Positions 36,649 to 46,131 of a DNA stretch of 64,000 nucleotides are shown one piece after another. How positions within the stretch are numbered: position 1 is the first letter of the stretch; every line of letters starts with the position of its first letter. This DNA comes from CAZFVY01 sp964522665 (GTDB lineage Bacteria; Verrucomicrobiota; Verrucomicrobiia; Limisphaerales; CAZFVY01): assembly GCA_964522665.1 (NCBI GenBank), contig CAZFVY010000005.1:61098-125097 (forward strand). Reading direction: 5' to 3'. Below the pieces are notes generated by a model, which saw only the letters and a list, made by a program, of their open reading frames with translations, was not told where the DNA came from and made no database searches. Both the position numbers and the translations under genes were made by a program.

Positions 36649-37896
36649 ATGACGACTGAAATCGAAGTGAAGGACTCCGGCGCCCGAGCGGCCGCCTTTT
36701 CGGCGGACGCGCTGGAGGATGTTCACGGCGAGAAAATGGTCCTCAACATGGGGCCTTCGCACCCCTCGACCCACGGCGTGCTGCGCGTGGTGCTCGAGAT
36801 GGACGGCGAGATCATCACGAAGGCAATGCCGGAGATTGGCTACCTTCATCGCGGCGACGAAAAAATCGCCGAGAACATGACGTACGCGCAGTTCGTTCCC
36901 TACACGGATCGCCTGGACTACCTGGCTCCGCTGGCGAACAACGTCGCTTACGCCCTGGCGGTGGAAAAGCTCCTCGGGATCGACAAACAACTCCCGCTAC
37001 GCTGTCAGTATATCCGGGTGATCTGCTGCGAATTGGCGCGGATTTCGGCGCACTTGCTCGGCTTGGGCGCGTTTGCGATGGACGTCGGCGCGTTGACGGT
37101 ATTTCTCCATACGTTTACGGAGCGGGAAAAAATCTACAACCTGATCGAATCGCTCACCGGCGCCCGGTTTACGACCACCTACACGCGCATCGGCGGCCTG
37201 TCGCGGGATTTGCCCGCGGGCTGGACCGATCAATTGCGGACGTTCCTGCGTGAAGTGGTCGTTTCGTTCGACGAATCGGAGACGTTTCTGACGCGCAACC
37301 GCATCTTCGTCGATCGCACCCGGAATATCGGGATTTTGCCGAAGGACGTGGCGATCGATTACGGCGTGACCGGGCCGAACCTGCGGGGCAGCGGCGTCGA
37401 TTACGACCTGCGCAAAGCCCAGCCGTACCTGGTCTATGACCGCCTGGAGTTCGAAGTCGCCCTCGGTTCGGTCGGGGATTGCTACGACCGTTATCTGGTG
37501 CGGATGGAGGAAATGCGGCAGAGCGTCAAGATCCTAAAGCAATGCCTTGATCAACTGCCGGAGGGACCGATCAACGTGCCGGACGGCAAGACCGTGTTAC
37601 CGCCGAAGGCCAAGGTGTTGACCAGCATGGAGGAATTGATTCACCAGTTCATCCTGGTGACGCAGGGCATCAACGCGCCGGTCGGAGAAGTCTATTTCGG
37701 GGCGGAAAACCCGAAAGGTGAACTCGGGTTTTATATCGACAGCCGGGGCGGGGGAACGCCGCATCGATTGAAGATACGCGCGCCCTCGTTCGTCAATTTG
37801 AGCGCGATACCCTATTTGTTGCCTGGCCACATGATGAGTGACGGAGTGGCGATCCTCGGTTCCCTCGACTTTGTCATGGGGGAATGCGACCGCTGA
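36649..37896 (+). CDS. nuoD: NADH-quinone oxidoreductase subunit D
   Basis: The 415-residue 49-kDa-type subunit forms the quinone pocket with NuoB. Typical blocks are NMGPSHPSTHGVLRVVLEMDG, with the His-rich quinone-pocket loop, then IGYLHRGDEKIAE, and a C-terminal FVMGECDR. Its length fits standalone NuoD. AGAGA lies 5 nt before the ATG. Its 3' end may overlap an upstream candidate start of nuoE. Confidence 0.96.
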   Translation: MTTEIEVKDSGARAAAFSADALEDVHGEKMVLNMGPSHPSTHGVLRVVLEMDGEIITKAMPEIGYLHRGDEKIAENMTYAQFVPYTDRLDYLAPLANNVAYALAVEKLLGIDKQLPLRCQYIRVICCELARISAHLLGLGAFAMDVGALTVFLHTFTEREKIYNLIESLTGARFTTTYTRIGGLSRDLPAGWTDQLRTFLREVVVSFDESETFLTRNRIFVDRTRNIGILPKDVAIDYGVTGPNLRGSGVDYDLRKAQPYLVYDRLEFEVALGSVGDCYDRYLVRMEEMRQSVKILKQCLDQLPEGPINVPDGKTVLPPKAKVLTSMEELIHQFILVTQGINAPVGEVYFGAENPKGELGFYIDSRGGGTPHRLKIRAPSFVNLSAIPYLLPGHMMSDGVAILGSLDFVMGECDR

Positions 37897-37916
37897 ACCC
37901 AGCCGGGAAAGAATCC

Positions 37917-38402
37917 ATGAGCTTGAGCGTGCCCGCCAAATTAGAGCAGGAAATCGATGAAGTGATTTCGCGTTATCCGCAGAAGCGGAGCGCGTCGCTG
38001 ATGCTTTTGCACGCGTTGCAGGAGCATTACGGGTTTCTGTCGAAGGAGGCGATTGAGTGGACGGCGGCGAAGCTTGAGCTTCAGCCGATCAACGTGCTGG
38101 AGTTGGTCACGTTTTACCCGATGTTCCGGCAGGAGCCGGTGGGCAAGTATCATTTTAAGGTCTGCCGCACTCTGAGCTGCGCGCTGGGCGGCGCTTACCC
38201 GCTGCGGCAACACCTCTGTCATAAATTTGGCCTAGATCACCACGCGCACGGCGCCCAGACGACGAAGGACGGCCAATTCACGGTCGAATTTGTCGAATGC
38301 CTGGCCAGTTGCGGAACGGCGCCGGTGTTGATGTGCAATGATGATTTTTACGAAGGCGTTTCAACCGCGAAGGCCGATGAGATCATCGGCGGCTGCAAAT
38401 GA
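37917..38402 (+). CDS. nuoE: NADH-quinone oxidoreductase subunit E
   Basis: The 161-residue 24-kDa-type subunit holds the off-path [2Fe-2S] cluster N1a, with ligands in CRTLSC and CLASC. The thioredoxin-like fold follows a helical N-terminus (YPQKRSASLMLLHALQEHYG). I chose ATG 37917, which has GAAAGAA just upstream. An in-frame ATG at 37884 would overlap nuoD by 13 nt and add 11 residues. The next operon gene, nuoF, begins 194 nt later, beyond an antisense tRNA. Confidence 0.93.
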   Translation: MSLSVPAKLEQEIDEVISRYPQKRSASLMLLHALQEHYGFLSKEAIEWTAAKLELQPINVLELVTFYPMFRQEPVGKYHFKVCRTLSCALGGAYPLRQHLCHKFGLDHHAHGAQTTKDGQFTVEFVECLASCGTAPVLMCNDDFYEGVSTAKADEIIGGCK

Positions 38403-38445
38403 ACGCGAGCGTCCGTGGATTACGCTTGAACCGATCAAGAAAAAA

Positions 38446-38519
38446 TGGCTGCCGAACATGGATTCGAACCATGACAAACAGATCCAGAGTCTATTGTGCT
38501 ACCGTTACACCATTCGGCA
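38446..38519 (-). tRNA. tRNA-Gln (anticodon CTG)
   Basis: The minus strand folds into a full cloverleaf. The acceptor TGCCGAA/TTCGGCA is perfect over 7 bp. The D-arm is GTGT...GCAC. The anticodon stem ATAGA/TCTGT has loop CTCTGGA, so the anticodon is CTG. The T-arm is CATGG-TTCGAAT-CCATG. Discriminator G and an encoded CCA (38448-38446) complete it. Six T follow the CCA within one base, a probable terminator. It lies on the opposite strand to the nuo operon, between nuoE and nuoF, and has its own promoter. Confidence 0.93.
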
Positions 38520-38533
38520 GGCGTAGTGACGAC

Positions 38534-38561
38534 AAGCTAGAGAATCTGGCCCGGGAGTCAA
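38534..38561 (-). promoter_or_regulatory. Promoter of tRNA-Gln
   Basis: TTGACT (38561-38556), 16 nt, TAGCTT (38539-38534) on the minus strand. The predicted start lies about 8 nt before the mature tRNA 5' end. Confidence 0.7.
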
Positions 38562-38596
38562 GCCGCGGGTTGGCGCGCGCCGGACAATAATTTGAT

Positions 38597-40021
38597 ATGC
38601 CTGAAGAATACCGTCTCATCCTCAAATACGCCGATGTCCCCGGTTACACGCGGGACGTGGATTGTTATTTGCGGCACGGGGGCTACGAGTGCCTGAAGAA
38701 GGCCCTTACGCTTCCGGCGAAGACCTTGACGGATGGCCGCGCCATGGGCGCGCCGGAGCAGATTCGTGAAGAGGTTAAGGCGTCGGGTTTGCGTGGTCGT
38801 GGCGGCGCCGGTTTTTCGTGCGGCTTGAAGTGGTCGTTCGTGGATCGTCGCAGCGGCAAACCGATTTATCTGATTTGCAACGCGGATGAATCCGAGCCGG
38901 GGACGTTCAAGGACCGTCAGATCATTTATAAGGACCCGCATCAGTTGATTGAGGGGATGGTTATCTCCTGCTTCGCGAACGACGTGAAGCTGGCATACAT
39001 CTACATCCGCGGCGAATTCGTCGAGGGAGCCCGCATTCTCAATCGCGCGCTCGCCGAGGCCCGCGAGCGAAATTTTCTGGGCAAGAACATTCTTGGCAGC
39101 GGCTACGATCTGGAGATCCACGTTCACCGCGGGGCCGGCGCGTATATTTGCGGCGAGGAAACCGGGTTGATCGAGTCGCTCGAGGGCAAGCGGCCCTATC
39201 CGCGGATCAAGCCGCCTTATTTTCCGGCCGTGCTCGGGCTTTATATGTGCCCGACGATTGTGAACAACGTCGAAACGCTCTGCGCCGTGAAGCACATCAT
39301 CGGCATGGGCGCCGGGGAGTTCGCGAAGCTCGGCACGCCGAACAATACCGGCACCCGCATCGTTTCGATCAGCGGACACGTGCGCAAGCCGGGTTACTAC
39401 GAAGTCCAAGTGGGACACGCGACCATTGGCCAGTTGATCGAGGATTTTGCCGGCGGCCTGCATATCGGGCGGACGTTGAAGGCGGTGATCCCGGGCGGTT
39501 CCTCGGCGAAGATTTTCAAAGCGGGCGAAAAATTTAAGCTCAAGAAAAAAGGGCCGGACGGCAAAGAAATCGTCCAGGAGGTCGATATGCTCGACCTGCC
39601 GTACGACTTCGATTCGATCATCGCCGCAGGCAGCATGTCCGGCTCGGGCGCGTTGATCGTCATGGATGACACCACGGACATCGTCGCCGCGCTGGACAAT
39701 ATTTCGGAATTTTACGCGCACGAGAGTTGCGGCCAGTGCACGCCGTGCCGCGAAGGTTCGCTTTGGATGAGCAAGGCCTTGCATCGCTTGACCAACGGGG
39801 ATGGCCGCGCCCAGGACGCCGACTATCTGATTAAGATCGCGGATAACATTCCGGGCGGCCGGACCATCTGCGCCTTCGGCGAAGCGTGTTCGTGGCCCGT
39901 GCAAAGTTTTGTGACCAAGTTTAAGGACGAATTCGTCGCCCGCGGGGCCGCCGCCGAGGCCGCGCGCAAGGGCGCCGGACCGAGCGCAAGCGTCAAGCTG
40001 GCCGCCAGCCCGCAAACATGA
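38597..40021 (+). CDS. nuoF: NADH-quinone oxidoreductase subunit F
   Basis: The 474-residue 51-kDa-type subunit oxidises NADH with FMN and the [4Fe-4S] cluster N3. The nucleotide-binding loop is GLRGRGGAGFSCGLKWSF, the FMN region is ICNADESEPGTFKDR, and the cluster ligands include SCGQCTPCREG plus a later Cys in AFGEACSWP. A slightly extended loop FKLKKKGPDGKEIVQEV (about 312-330) is present. It is the first nuo gene after the antisense tRNA. I see no convincing promoter of its own, so readthrough from nuoE is assumed. Confidence 0.96.
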   Translation: MPEEYRLILKYADVPGYTRDVDCYLRHGGYECLKKALTLPAKTLTDGRAMGAPEQIREEVKASGLRGRGGAGFSCGLKWSFVDRRSGKPIYLICNADESEPGTFKDRQIIYKDPHQLIEGMVISCFANDVKLAYIYIRGEFVEGARILNRALAEARERNFLGKNILGSGYDLEIHVHRGAGAYICGEETGLIESLEGKRPYPRIKPPYFPAVLGLYMCPTIVNNVETLCAVKHIIGMGAGEFAKLGTPNNTGTRIVSISGHVRKPGYYEVQVGHATIGQLIEDFAGGLHIGRTLKAVIPGGSSAKIFKAGEKFKLKKKGPDGKEIVQEVDMLDLPYDFDSIIAAGSMSGSGALIVMDDTTDIVAALDNISEFYAHESCGQCTPCREGSLWMSKALHRLTNGDGRAQDADYLIKIADNIPGGRTICAFGEACSWPVQSFVTKFKDEFVARGAAAEAARKGAGPSASVKLAASPQT

Positions 40022-40077
40022 ACCGGCGAGCAACGAATCATCGCGGTACGAAGCGCCGAACAATCTGAATCAACGAC

Positions 40078-41769
40078 ATGTCGAACCCGACAACCAGCGA
40101 AGCCAAACCGGCGCCCGCCGCGGTCGAAACGATCACGGTCTGGGTGGATGGCAAGGCGGTCGCGGCGCCCAAGACGATGCCCGACCCGCTCACGGGCCGG
40201 CCGACGCCGACCACCATGATCCAGGCGTGCGCGCTGGCCAAGGTGGACGTTCCGCATTATTGCTATCATCCGAAGTTGCCGATCGCCGGCAACTGCCGCA
40301 TGTGCCTGGTGGAATTTGGCACGCCGGCCGTCGGCCCCGATCGTAAGCCGCTGACCAATCCCGATGGTTCGATGAAAATCGCGAAATCGCCGCGGCCCGC
40401 GATTGCCTGCGCGACGCCGATCTCGCCGAACATGGAAATCTACACGACCACTCCCGGCGTCAAACAGATGCGGGAGAGCGTGCTCGAATTTCTTTTGATC
40501 AACCACCCGCTGGATTGCCCGATTTGCGATCAGGCGGGCGAGTGCAAGCTCCAGGAGTATTCGGTTGATTACGGCCAATCGGGCAGCCGATTCGCCGAGG
40601 AGAAAGTGCATAAACCCAAGCAGGTGGACCTCGGTCCGCGAATCATGCTCGACGACGAGCGCTGCATCCTTTGCTCGCGTTGCGTCCGCTTCACGCGCGA
40701 CATCGCCGGCGACGACGCGCTCGGCTTTGTCAATCGCGGCGGCCGGAACACGCTTAGCAATTATCCCGGCAAACCGTTCGATAACAATTACACGCTCAAC
40801 ACCGTCGATATCTGCCCGGTGGGCGCGCTCACCTCGAAGGACTTCCGCTTCCAAATGCGGGTCTGGTTCCTCAAGGAAGCGCGGAGCGTTTGCACGAGTT
40901 GCGGAACGGGCTGCAATATTACCGTCGGTTCGCGGGAAAACCGGGTCTATCGCTACGAGCCGCGCGACAACGACGCCGTCAACGGTTCCTGGATGTGCGA
41001 CGAAGGCCGCCTGAATTACAAATGGATTGGGCGCGCGGATCGGCTCCGAGCCGTCAAACGCGGTCGGTCCGAGGCTGGGAACTGGTCGGCCGTCTTAAAG
41101 GAAATCGCCCAGAAATTGTCCGCGGCGCCCGCGGGGACCACCGCGGTGGTGGGGTCCGCGCGGCAGACGAACGAAGAATTGTTTTTGCTTAAGCAATTGG
41201 CGGCCAAGTTGGGCGCGGTCACCGATTCGGTTCCGCGCTCCGGCGCGAGCGATCGCCTGCTAGTGAACGCCGATAAGAATCCGAATTCCAACGGGGCTCG
41301 GCTCACTGGGGTCGCGGCGGCGCCCATGGGTTCAAATCTAACGAAAATCGCGGACGGAATTCGCCAGGGGCGGATCAAGACCTTGATCGTATTCGGCGAC
41401 AACGTGGCAAAAAATGGGCTGGACGCCGCATTGCTCGCCCGACTCGAAACGTTGATCGTCAGCGATATTCTGCCGAACGCGACCACTGAATTGGCGCATT
41501 ACCTCTTGCCGGGTTGCGCGCACGTTGAGAAGCGAGGCTCGTTCACCAACGTCAAGGGACGGGTGCAAAAGTTTATGAAAGCGGTCGAGGCGCCCGGCGA
41601 GGCCAGGCCGGAGTGGGAATTCTTGCACGAGTTGCTCGTTCTTTTGGGCGCGCGCGACGGATTCGTGAATATCGAGGGGCTGTTCAATCAGATGGCGAAA
41701 ACCGTGCCCGGTTTTGCCGGATTGGAATGGGCGAAATTGGGTGACGCGGGGGTGACGATTCCAATATGA
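40078..41769 (+). CDS. nuoG: NADH-quinone oxidoreductase subunit G (short form)
   Basis: The subunit relays electrons through several Fe-S clusters. It has an N-terminal [2Fe-2S] domain (YCYHPKLPIAGNCRMC), a His-Cys 4Fe-4S segment (HPLDCPICDQAGECKLQ), and a further cluster (CILCSRCVRFTRD and a later ICPVG). A fourth motif, CTSCGTGC...C in the molybdopterin-type domain, matches cluster N7. At 563 residues it is shorter than the 700-900 of many NuoG, with a reduced molybdopterin-like region. It overlaps nuoH by 4 nt, so the short C-terminus is not an obvious frameshift. Confidence 0.93.
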   Translation: MSNPTTSEAKPAPAAVETITVWVDGKAVAAPKTMPDPLTGRPTPTTMIQACALAKVDVPHYCYHPKLPIAGNCRMCLVEFGTPAVGPDRKPLTNPDGSMKIAKSPRPAIACATPISPNMEIYTTTPGVKQMRESVLEFLLINHPLDCPICDQAGECKLQEYSVDYGQSGSRFAEEKVHKPKQVDLGPRIMLDDERCILCSRCVRFTRDIAGDDALGFVNRGGRNTLSNYPGKPFDNNYTLNTVDICPVGALTSKDFRFQMRVWFLKEARSVCTSCGTGCNITVGSRENRVYRYEPRDNDAVNGSWMCDEGRLNYKWIGRADRLRAVKRGRSEAGNWSAVLKEIAQKLSAAPAGTTAVVGSARQTNEELFLLKQLAAKLGAVTDSVPRSGASDRLLVNADKNPNSNGARLTGVAAAPMGSNLTKIADGIRQGRIKTLIVFGDNVAKNGLDAALLARLETLIVSDILPNATTELAHYLLPGCAHVEKRGSFTNVKGRVQKFMKAVEAPGEARPEWEFLHELLVLLGARDGFVNIEGLFNQMAKTVPGFAGLEWAKLGDAGVTIPI

Positions 41770-42794
41770 GTCCCACGACCGAATACATTTGTTTCAGCCT
41801 GATCAAGATCGTCGGCGTGATCGCGATTTTGATGCCGACGATCGCCTATTCCGTGCTCATCGAGCGCAAGGTCTCGGCGTTCATTCAGGATCGGATCGGG
41901 CCGAATCGCGTCGGGCCGTTTGGCATCTGGCAACCGCTGGCGGACGGTTTGAAGTTCATCCTCAAGGAGGATTTTACGCCCGCGCACGTGCGGAAGATTT
42001 ATTTCTGGATCGCGCCCGCGATCACGATGATTCCGGCGTTTCTGACGATGGCGGTCATTCCCTTCGGGTCGCAAATCGGCGCCCAGAAGATGGTGATCGC
42101 CGACCTCAACGTGGGGGTACTTTACACGTTCGGCATCGTGTCGCTCGGGGTATACGGAATTGTGCTGGCCGGCTACGCGTCGAATTCGAAATACCCGTTC
42201 CTGGGGAGCATTCGATCGAGCGCGCAGATGATTTCGTATGAGATGGCGATGGGGTTGTCCGTCATCCCGATTTTCATGCTGGTGGGTGACCTGAACTTGA
42301 GCCAGGTCATAGAGTACCAGGCAGGCGGGTTGTTCAATTGGCTGGTCTTCAAGCAGCCGCTTGGCTTTGCCATTTTTATCGTGGCGGCGTTCGCGGAGAC
42401 GAATCGGTTGCCGTTCGACATGCCGGAATCCGAGTCCGAACTGATTGGTGGCTATCATACCGAATACGGTTCGATGAAATTCGCGCTGTTTTTTCTGGGC
42501 GAGTACGCCAATATGATCGCCTCGTCCGCGATGATGGTAACGCTCTTTTTCGGCGGCTGGACGCTGCCGATTGGCGGATTGGACGAGCCGGCGACGACAC
42601 TGCTCGCCGGGGTGGCGCACATCGCCATCTTCTTCGGCAAGATGATGTGCTTGATGCTGGTGTTTATCTGGGTCCGCTGGATGTTGCCGCGGTTCCGCTA
42701 TGATCAGTTGATGGATTTGGGCTGGCGGCGGTTTCTGCCGTTGGCGTTGGCGAACATCTTTATCACCGCCGTTATTTTGTGGGCGCAAAGTTGA
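41766..42794 (+). CDS. nuoH: NADH-quinone oxidoreductase subunit H
   Basis: The 342-residue membrane subunit with about eight helices links the quinone site to the proton-pumping arm. Signatures are AYSVLIERKVSAFIQDRIGPNRVGP (about residues 23-47), FKFILKEDF-type loop at GLKFILKEDFTPA, and AAFAETNRLPFDMPESESEL, which lines the quinone tunnel. It overlaps nuoG by 4 nt (ATGA). Confidence 0.96.
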   Translation: MSPTTEYICFSLIKIVGVIAILMPTIAYSVLIERKVSAFIQDRIGPNRVGPFGIWQPLADGLKFILKEDFTPAHVRKIYFWIAPAITMIPAFLTMAVIPFGSQIGAQKMVIADLNVGVLYTFGIVSLGVYGIVLAGYASNSKYPFLGSIRSSAQMISYEMAMGLSVIPIFMLVGDLNLSQVIEYQAGGLFNWLVFKQPLGFAIFIVAAFAETNRLPFDMPESESELIGGYHTEYGSMKFALFFLGEYANMIASSAMMVTLFFGGWTLPIGGLDEPATTLLAGVAHIAIFFGKMMCLMLVFIWVRWMLPRFRYDQLMDLGWRRFLPLALANIFITAVILWAQS

Positions 42795-42835
42795 ACCGAT
42801 GAGCGCGGCGATGGCGATTTGAGAGTGGGCGCGAA

Positions 42836-43369
42836 ATGATTGTAAAACGAAAAGCACTGAATTTCTGGGAGCGGCTTTACCTGCCGGCGATTATCGGCGG
42901 GTTCAAGGTCACGTTGCGCCACTTCTTCAAGAAGAAGGTGACGATGCAGTACCCCGAGGAGAAGTGGACGGTCCCGGCCGGCTACCGGGGAGCGCCGTAT
43001 TTGGTCAAGGACCAAGCGGGCCGGACGAAGTGCGTCTCCTGCCAGTTGTGCGAGTTCGTTTGCCCGCCGAAAGCGATTCGCATCACGCCGCCGGGGCCGA
43101 CCGCCAATCCTGCCGTTGGCAATGTCGAGAAGCTGCCGAAGGAGTTCGAGATCGACATGCTGCGGTGCATTTTCTGCGGCTTTTGCCAGGAGGTTTGCCC
43201 CGAGGAAGCCATTTTTCTGATGAAGGATTATTCGCTGACCGGGACGAACCGGAAGGAAATGGTTTACAACAAAGAGAAGCTGCTGGCCTTGGGTGGGGTG
43301 CATCAGGACCAACACCACAAGTGGCAACACAAGGCCGAAGAGGCGGTGGCGCAAGGGATCAAAGTTTAA
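42836..43369 (+). CDS. nuoI: NADH-quinone oxidoreductase subunit I
   Basis: The 177-residue ferredoxin-like subunit holds clusters N6a and N6b, with two intact motifs CVSCQLCEFVCPP and CIFCGFCQEVCPE. The amphipathic N-terminus (LYLPAIIGGFKVTLRHFFKKK) docks on the membrane arm. It lies 41 nt after nuoH and 30 nt before nuoJ. Confidence 0.96.
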   Translation: MIVKRKALNFWERLYLPAIIGGFKVTLRHFFKKKVTMQYPEEKWTVPAGYRGAPYLVKDQAGRTKCVSCQLCEFVCPPKAIRITPPGPTANPAVGNVEKLPKEFEIDMLRCIFCGFCQEVCPEEAIFLMKDYSLTGTNRKEMVYNKEKLLALGGVHQDQHHKWQHKAEEAVAQGIKV

Positions 43370-43399
43370 CGGGCTGGACCGGGGCGCTTACGATCATTC

Positions 43400-43900
43400 A
43401 TGCACGACGTTCTTTTTTACCTGCTCGCGGCGTTGACGTTGCTGTTTGGCTTCCTGGTGGTCGCCAATCCGTTCAGCCGCAATCCGGTGACGAGCGCGAT
43501 GTTCCTGGTGTTGACCATCGGTTCGATGGCGGGCTTGTTCGTGATGCTGCACGCCTATTTTTTGGCGGCGGTGCAAGTGCTCGTTTATGCCGGGGCCGTC
43601 ATGGTGCTGTTTCTTTTTGTCATCATGCTTTTGGACGTCAAAGAGGAAGAAGCGCGCAAGATCAAACGCTCCGGCATCGTGTTGAGCGTCGTGTTCGTGG
43701 GCGGTCTGGCGGCGCTGTTCGTGCGGAGCATTACCGGATCGGGACTGAGCGGGGTCGCAGGGTCGCAAGTCGAGGGGACGCCGATTGCGCTGGGAGAAAA
43801 ACTATTCACCGATTACCTGCTTCCGTTTGAAGTCGTCTCGATTCTCCTGTTGGTCGCGATGGTCGGCGTGATTCTGTTGAGCAAAAAGGACCTGAAATAA
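43400..43900 (+). CDS. nuoJ: NADH-quinone oxidoreductase subunit J
   Basis: The 166-residue membrane subunit has about five helices. The third carries the pi-bulge helix motif typical of NuoJ (VQVLVYAGAVMVLFLFVIML). A variable loop after the fourth helix follows. Its stop overlaps the nuoK start by one base. Confidence 0.95.
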   Translation: MHDVLFYLLAALTLLFGFLVVANPFSRNPVTSAMFLVLTIGSMAGLFVMLHAYFLAAVQVLVYAGAVMVLFLFVIMLLDVKEEEARKIKRSGIVLSVVFVGGLAALFVRSITGSGLSGVAGSQVEGTPIALGEKLFTDYLLPFEVVSILLLVAMVGVILLSKKDLK

Positions 43901-44205
43901 TGAACGTCGGTTTGGAACATTACCTGGTGGTGAGCGCGCTCTTGTTCACGCTGGGGTTGCTCGGCGTGGTGCTACGGCGAAACCTGCTGGTGATCTACCT
44001 TTCGCTCGAGTTGATGCTCAACGCCGCCAATCTCGCGCTCGTCGCGTTCTCGAGCTTCAATCAGAATTTGGACGGTCAGATCATGGTGTTCTTCATTATC
44101 ACGGTGGCCGCCGCCGAGGTGGCTGTGGGCTTGGCGCTCATCGTCGCGCTCTATCGCCGTCGTCAAACGGCGCACGTCGAGGACCTCGCGACGCTGAAAT
44201 TATAG
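43900..44205 (+). CDS. nuoK: NADH-quinone oxidoreductase subunit K
   Basis: The 101-residue three-helix antiporter-related subunit has the conserved glutamates in YLSLELMLNAANLA and VAAAEVAVGLAL, which contribute to proton translocation. Its size matches the family exactly. It is translationally coupled to nuoJ. Confidence 0.96.
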   Translation: MNVGLEHYLVVSALLFTLGLLGVVLRRNLLVIYLSLELMLNAANLALVAFSSFNQNLDGQIMVFFIITVAAAEVAVGLALIVALYRRRQTAHVEDLATLKL

Positions 44206-44212
44206 GGAAGCG

Positions 44213-46096
44213 ATGAACCCACAAAACCCTGACGAGCTGATCTGGTTGATCCTGTTCCTGCCGCTGCTTTCGGCGGTCGTCATCACTTTTTTTACCCGGC
44301 GCAATCCGGAAGTGAGCGGGCAAATTTCGATCGCGGCCGTCGTCGTCTCCTTTGTGCTCAGTCTCGCGCTGTTCTTTCTTCTGCCGTCGGTTGGCGTGTC
44401 GCACTTAGAGATGCAGACGGATTGGTTGACCGTGGGGGATCTCAAGGTTGATTTTGGCATCCGGTTCGATCCGCTGAGTTCATTGATGCTGCTGGTGGTC
44501 ACCGGGGTGGGCGGGTTGATCCACATTTACTCGTATTGTTATATGCGCGGCGACCGGGGATTCGCCCGCTTTTTCGCCGCGCTGAGCCTGTTCACGTTTT
44601 CGATGTTGGGCATCGTCCTGGCGAACAATCTTCTGCAATTGTTCATCTTTTGGGAATTGGTCGGCGTGTCGAGCTACCTGTTGATTGGATTTTGGTATGA
44701 CCGTCCGGCGGCGGCGGACGCCTGCAAGAAAGCGTTCATCACCAACCGGCTTGGTGACTTCGGGTTTTTGCTGGGGATTCTGTCTGTGTGGGCGTTGCTG
44801 GGCACCCTGAATTTCAATGAACTGGAGGCGAAGCTCTCGCTGAACCCCCATGCGTTGGGCGCGGGCGCCGCGGTGGTCGGGCTGCTGCTCTTCTGCGGCG
44901 CCGCCGGCAAGTCAGCGCAGTTTCCGTTGCATGTTTGGTTGCCGGACGCGATGGAAGGCCCCACGCCGGTGAGCGCGTTGATCCACGCCGCGACCATGGT
45001 CGCCGCGGGCGTGTACATGCTTTGCCGCATACTGTTTTTGCTGGACCCGTCGGCGATGGAAGTCATCGCCTCGCTCGGGGCCGTTACCGCCCTGCTGGCG
45101 GCTTTGATCGCGGTGCAACAGAACGATATCAAGCGCGTGCTCGCCTATTCGACGCTGTCGCAGCTCGGGTACATGGTGATGGCGGTCGGCGTCGGCGGCC
45201 CCGCCGCGGCGATGTATCATCTGGTGACCCATGCGTTCTTCAAGGCCCTGTTGTTCCTGGGAGCCGGTTCGGTGATTCTCGCCTTGCACCACGAACAGAA
45301 CATCTGGCAGATGGGCGGCCTGAAACGCTCGATGCCGAAGACGTTTTGGACCTTCTTGATCGGCTCGCTGGCGTTGTGTGGCGTGCCTCCGTTCAGCGGC
45401 TTTTTCAGCAAGGACGAGATTCTGGGGGCCGCGCTGGACCACCACAGTTACGGCATTTTTGCGGTCGCGGTGGTGGTGGCGGCGCTAACGACCTTCTACA
45501 TGACTCGTTTGCTCTACGTCGCGTTCCTCGGTGAACCGCGCGGCCACGCCGCGGAACACGCGCACGAAAGCCCAGGGTTGATTACCTGGCCGCTTGTGAT
45601 CCTAGCGGTACCGGCGGCGTTGGCCGGGTTCTGGGGGATCAACGGGTTTTTGGAGCACGCCTTTCCGGGGCATGAAGAAAGCATCGCGGTCAGTTGGTAC
45701 GCGTTGATTCTGGAGCCGTTCAACAAGTCTCCGTTGGCGGCGTTTTTCGGCCTCTTCGCGATCGTCGCCGGCTATAGCGCGGCGTATCGACTGTACGCGC
45801 GCGCGAAGAACGATCCGTTGCCGGTGATCATCGGGGCGCTCTCGCGCGGGATGCGCAATCGTTTCTATTTTGACGAGCTTTACGCGCGGATCATCGGCGC
45901 CACCCAGGAAACGCTCGCGACGTTGGCCGACTGTTTTGACCGGTGGATCGTTTCCGGCTTCGGAGTGCGCGGCGTGCACGGTACGATCGACCTTTTCGGT
46001 CGGGCATTGCGCCTGGCCCAGACCGGAAACTTGCAAACCTACGCGTTCACGTTTGTCGCGGGGCTGGCGGTGGTCCTCTATTTCGCGCTTAAATGA
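44213..46096 (+). CDS. nuoL: NADH-quinone oxidoreductase subunit L
   Basis: The 627-residue distal proton pump of complex I is an MrpA-like antiporter module with about 16 helices and a long lateral helix at the C-terminus. Conserved regions include LFIFWELVGVSSYLLIGF with the key Glu, GKSAQFPLHVWLPDAMEGPT with Lys and His (about residues 227-246), and HAFFKALLFLGAGSV. It begins 7 nt after nuoK. Confidence 0.96.
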   Translation: MNPQNPDELIWLILFLPLLSAVVITFFTRRNPEVSGQISIAAVVVSFVLSLALFFLLPSVGVSHLEMQTDWLTVGDLKVDFGIRFDPLSSLMLLVVTGVGGLIHIYSYCYMRGDRGFARFFAALSLFTFSMLGIVLANNLLQLFIFWELVGVSSYLLIGFWYDRPAAADACKKAFITNRLGDFGFLLGILSVWALLGTLNFNELEAKLSLNPHALGAGAAVVGLLLFCGAAGKSAQFPLHVWLPDAMEGPTPVSALIHAATMVAAGVYMLCRILFLLDPSAMEVIASLGAVTALLAALIAVQQNDIKRVLAYSTLSQLGYMVMAVGVGGPAAAMYHLVTHAFFKALLFLGAGSVILALHHEQNIWQMGGLKRSMPKTFWTFLIGSLALCGVPPFSGFFSKDEILGAALDHHSYGIFAVAVVVAALTTFYMTRLLYVAFLGEPRGHAAEHAHESPGLITWPLVILAVPAALAGFWGINGFLEHAFPGHEESIAVSWYALILEPFNKSPLAAFFGLFAIVAGYSAAYRLYARAKNDPLPVIIGALSRGMRNRFYFDELYARIIGATQETLATLADCFDRWIVSGFGVRGVHGTIDLFGRALRLAQTGNLQTYAFTFVAGLAVVLYFALK

Positions 46097-46131
46097 ACCT
46101 CCGGCCGCTATCTCAATCGCGTTTGTAGCCC

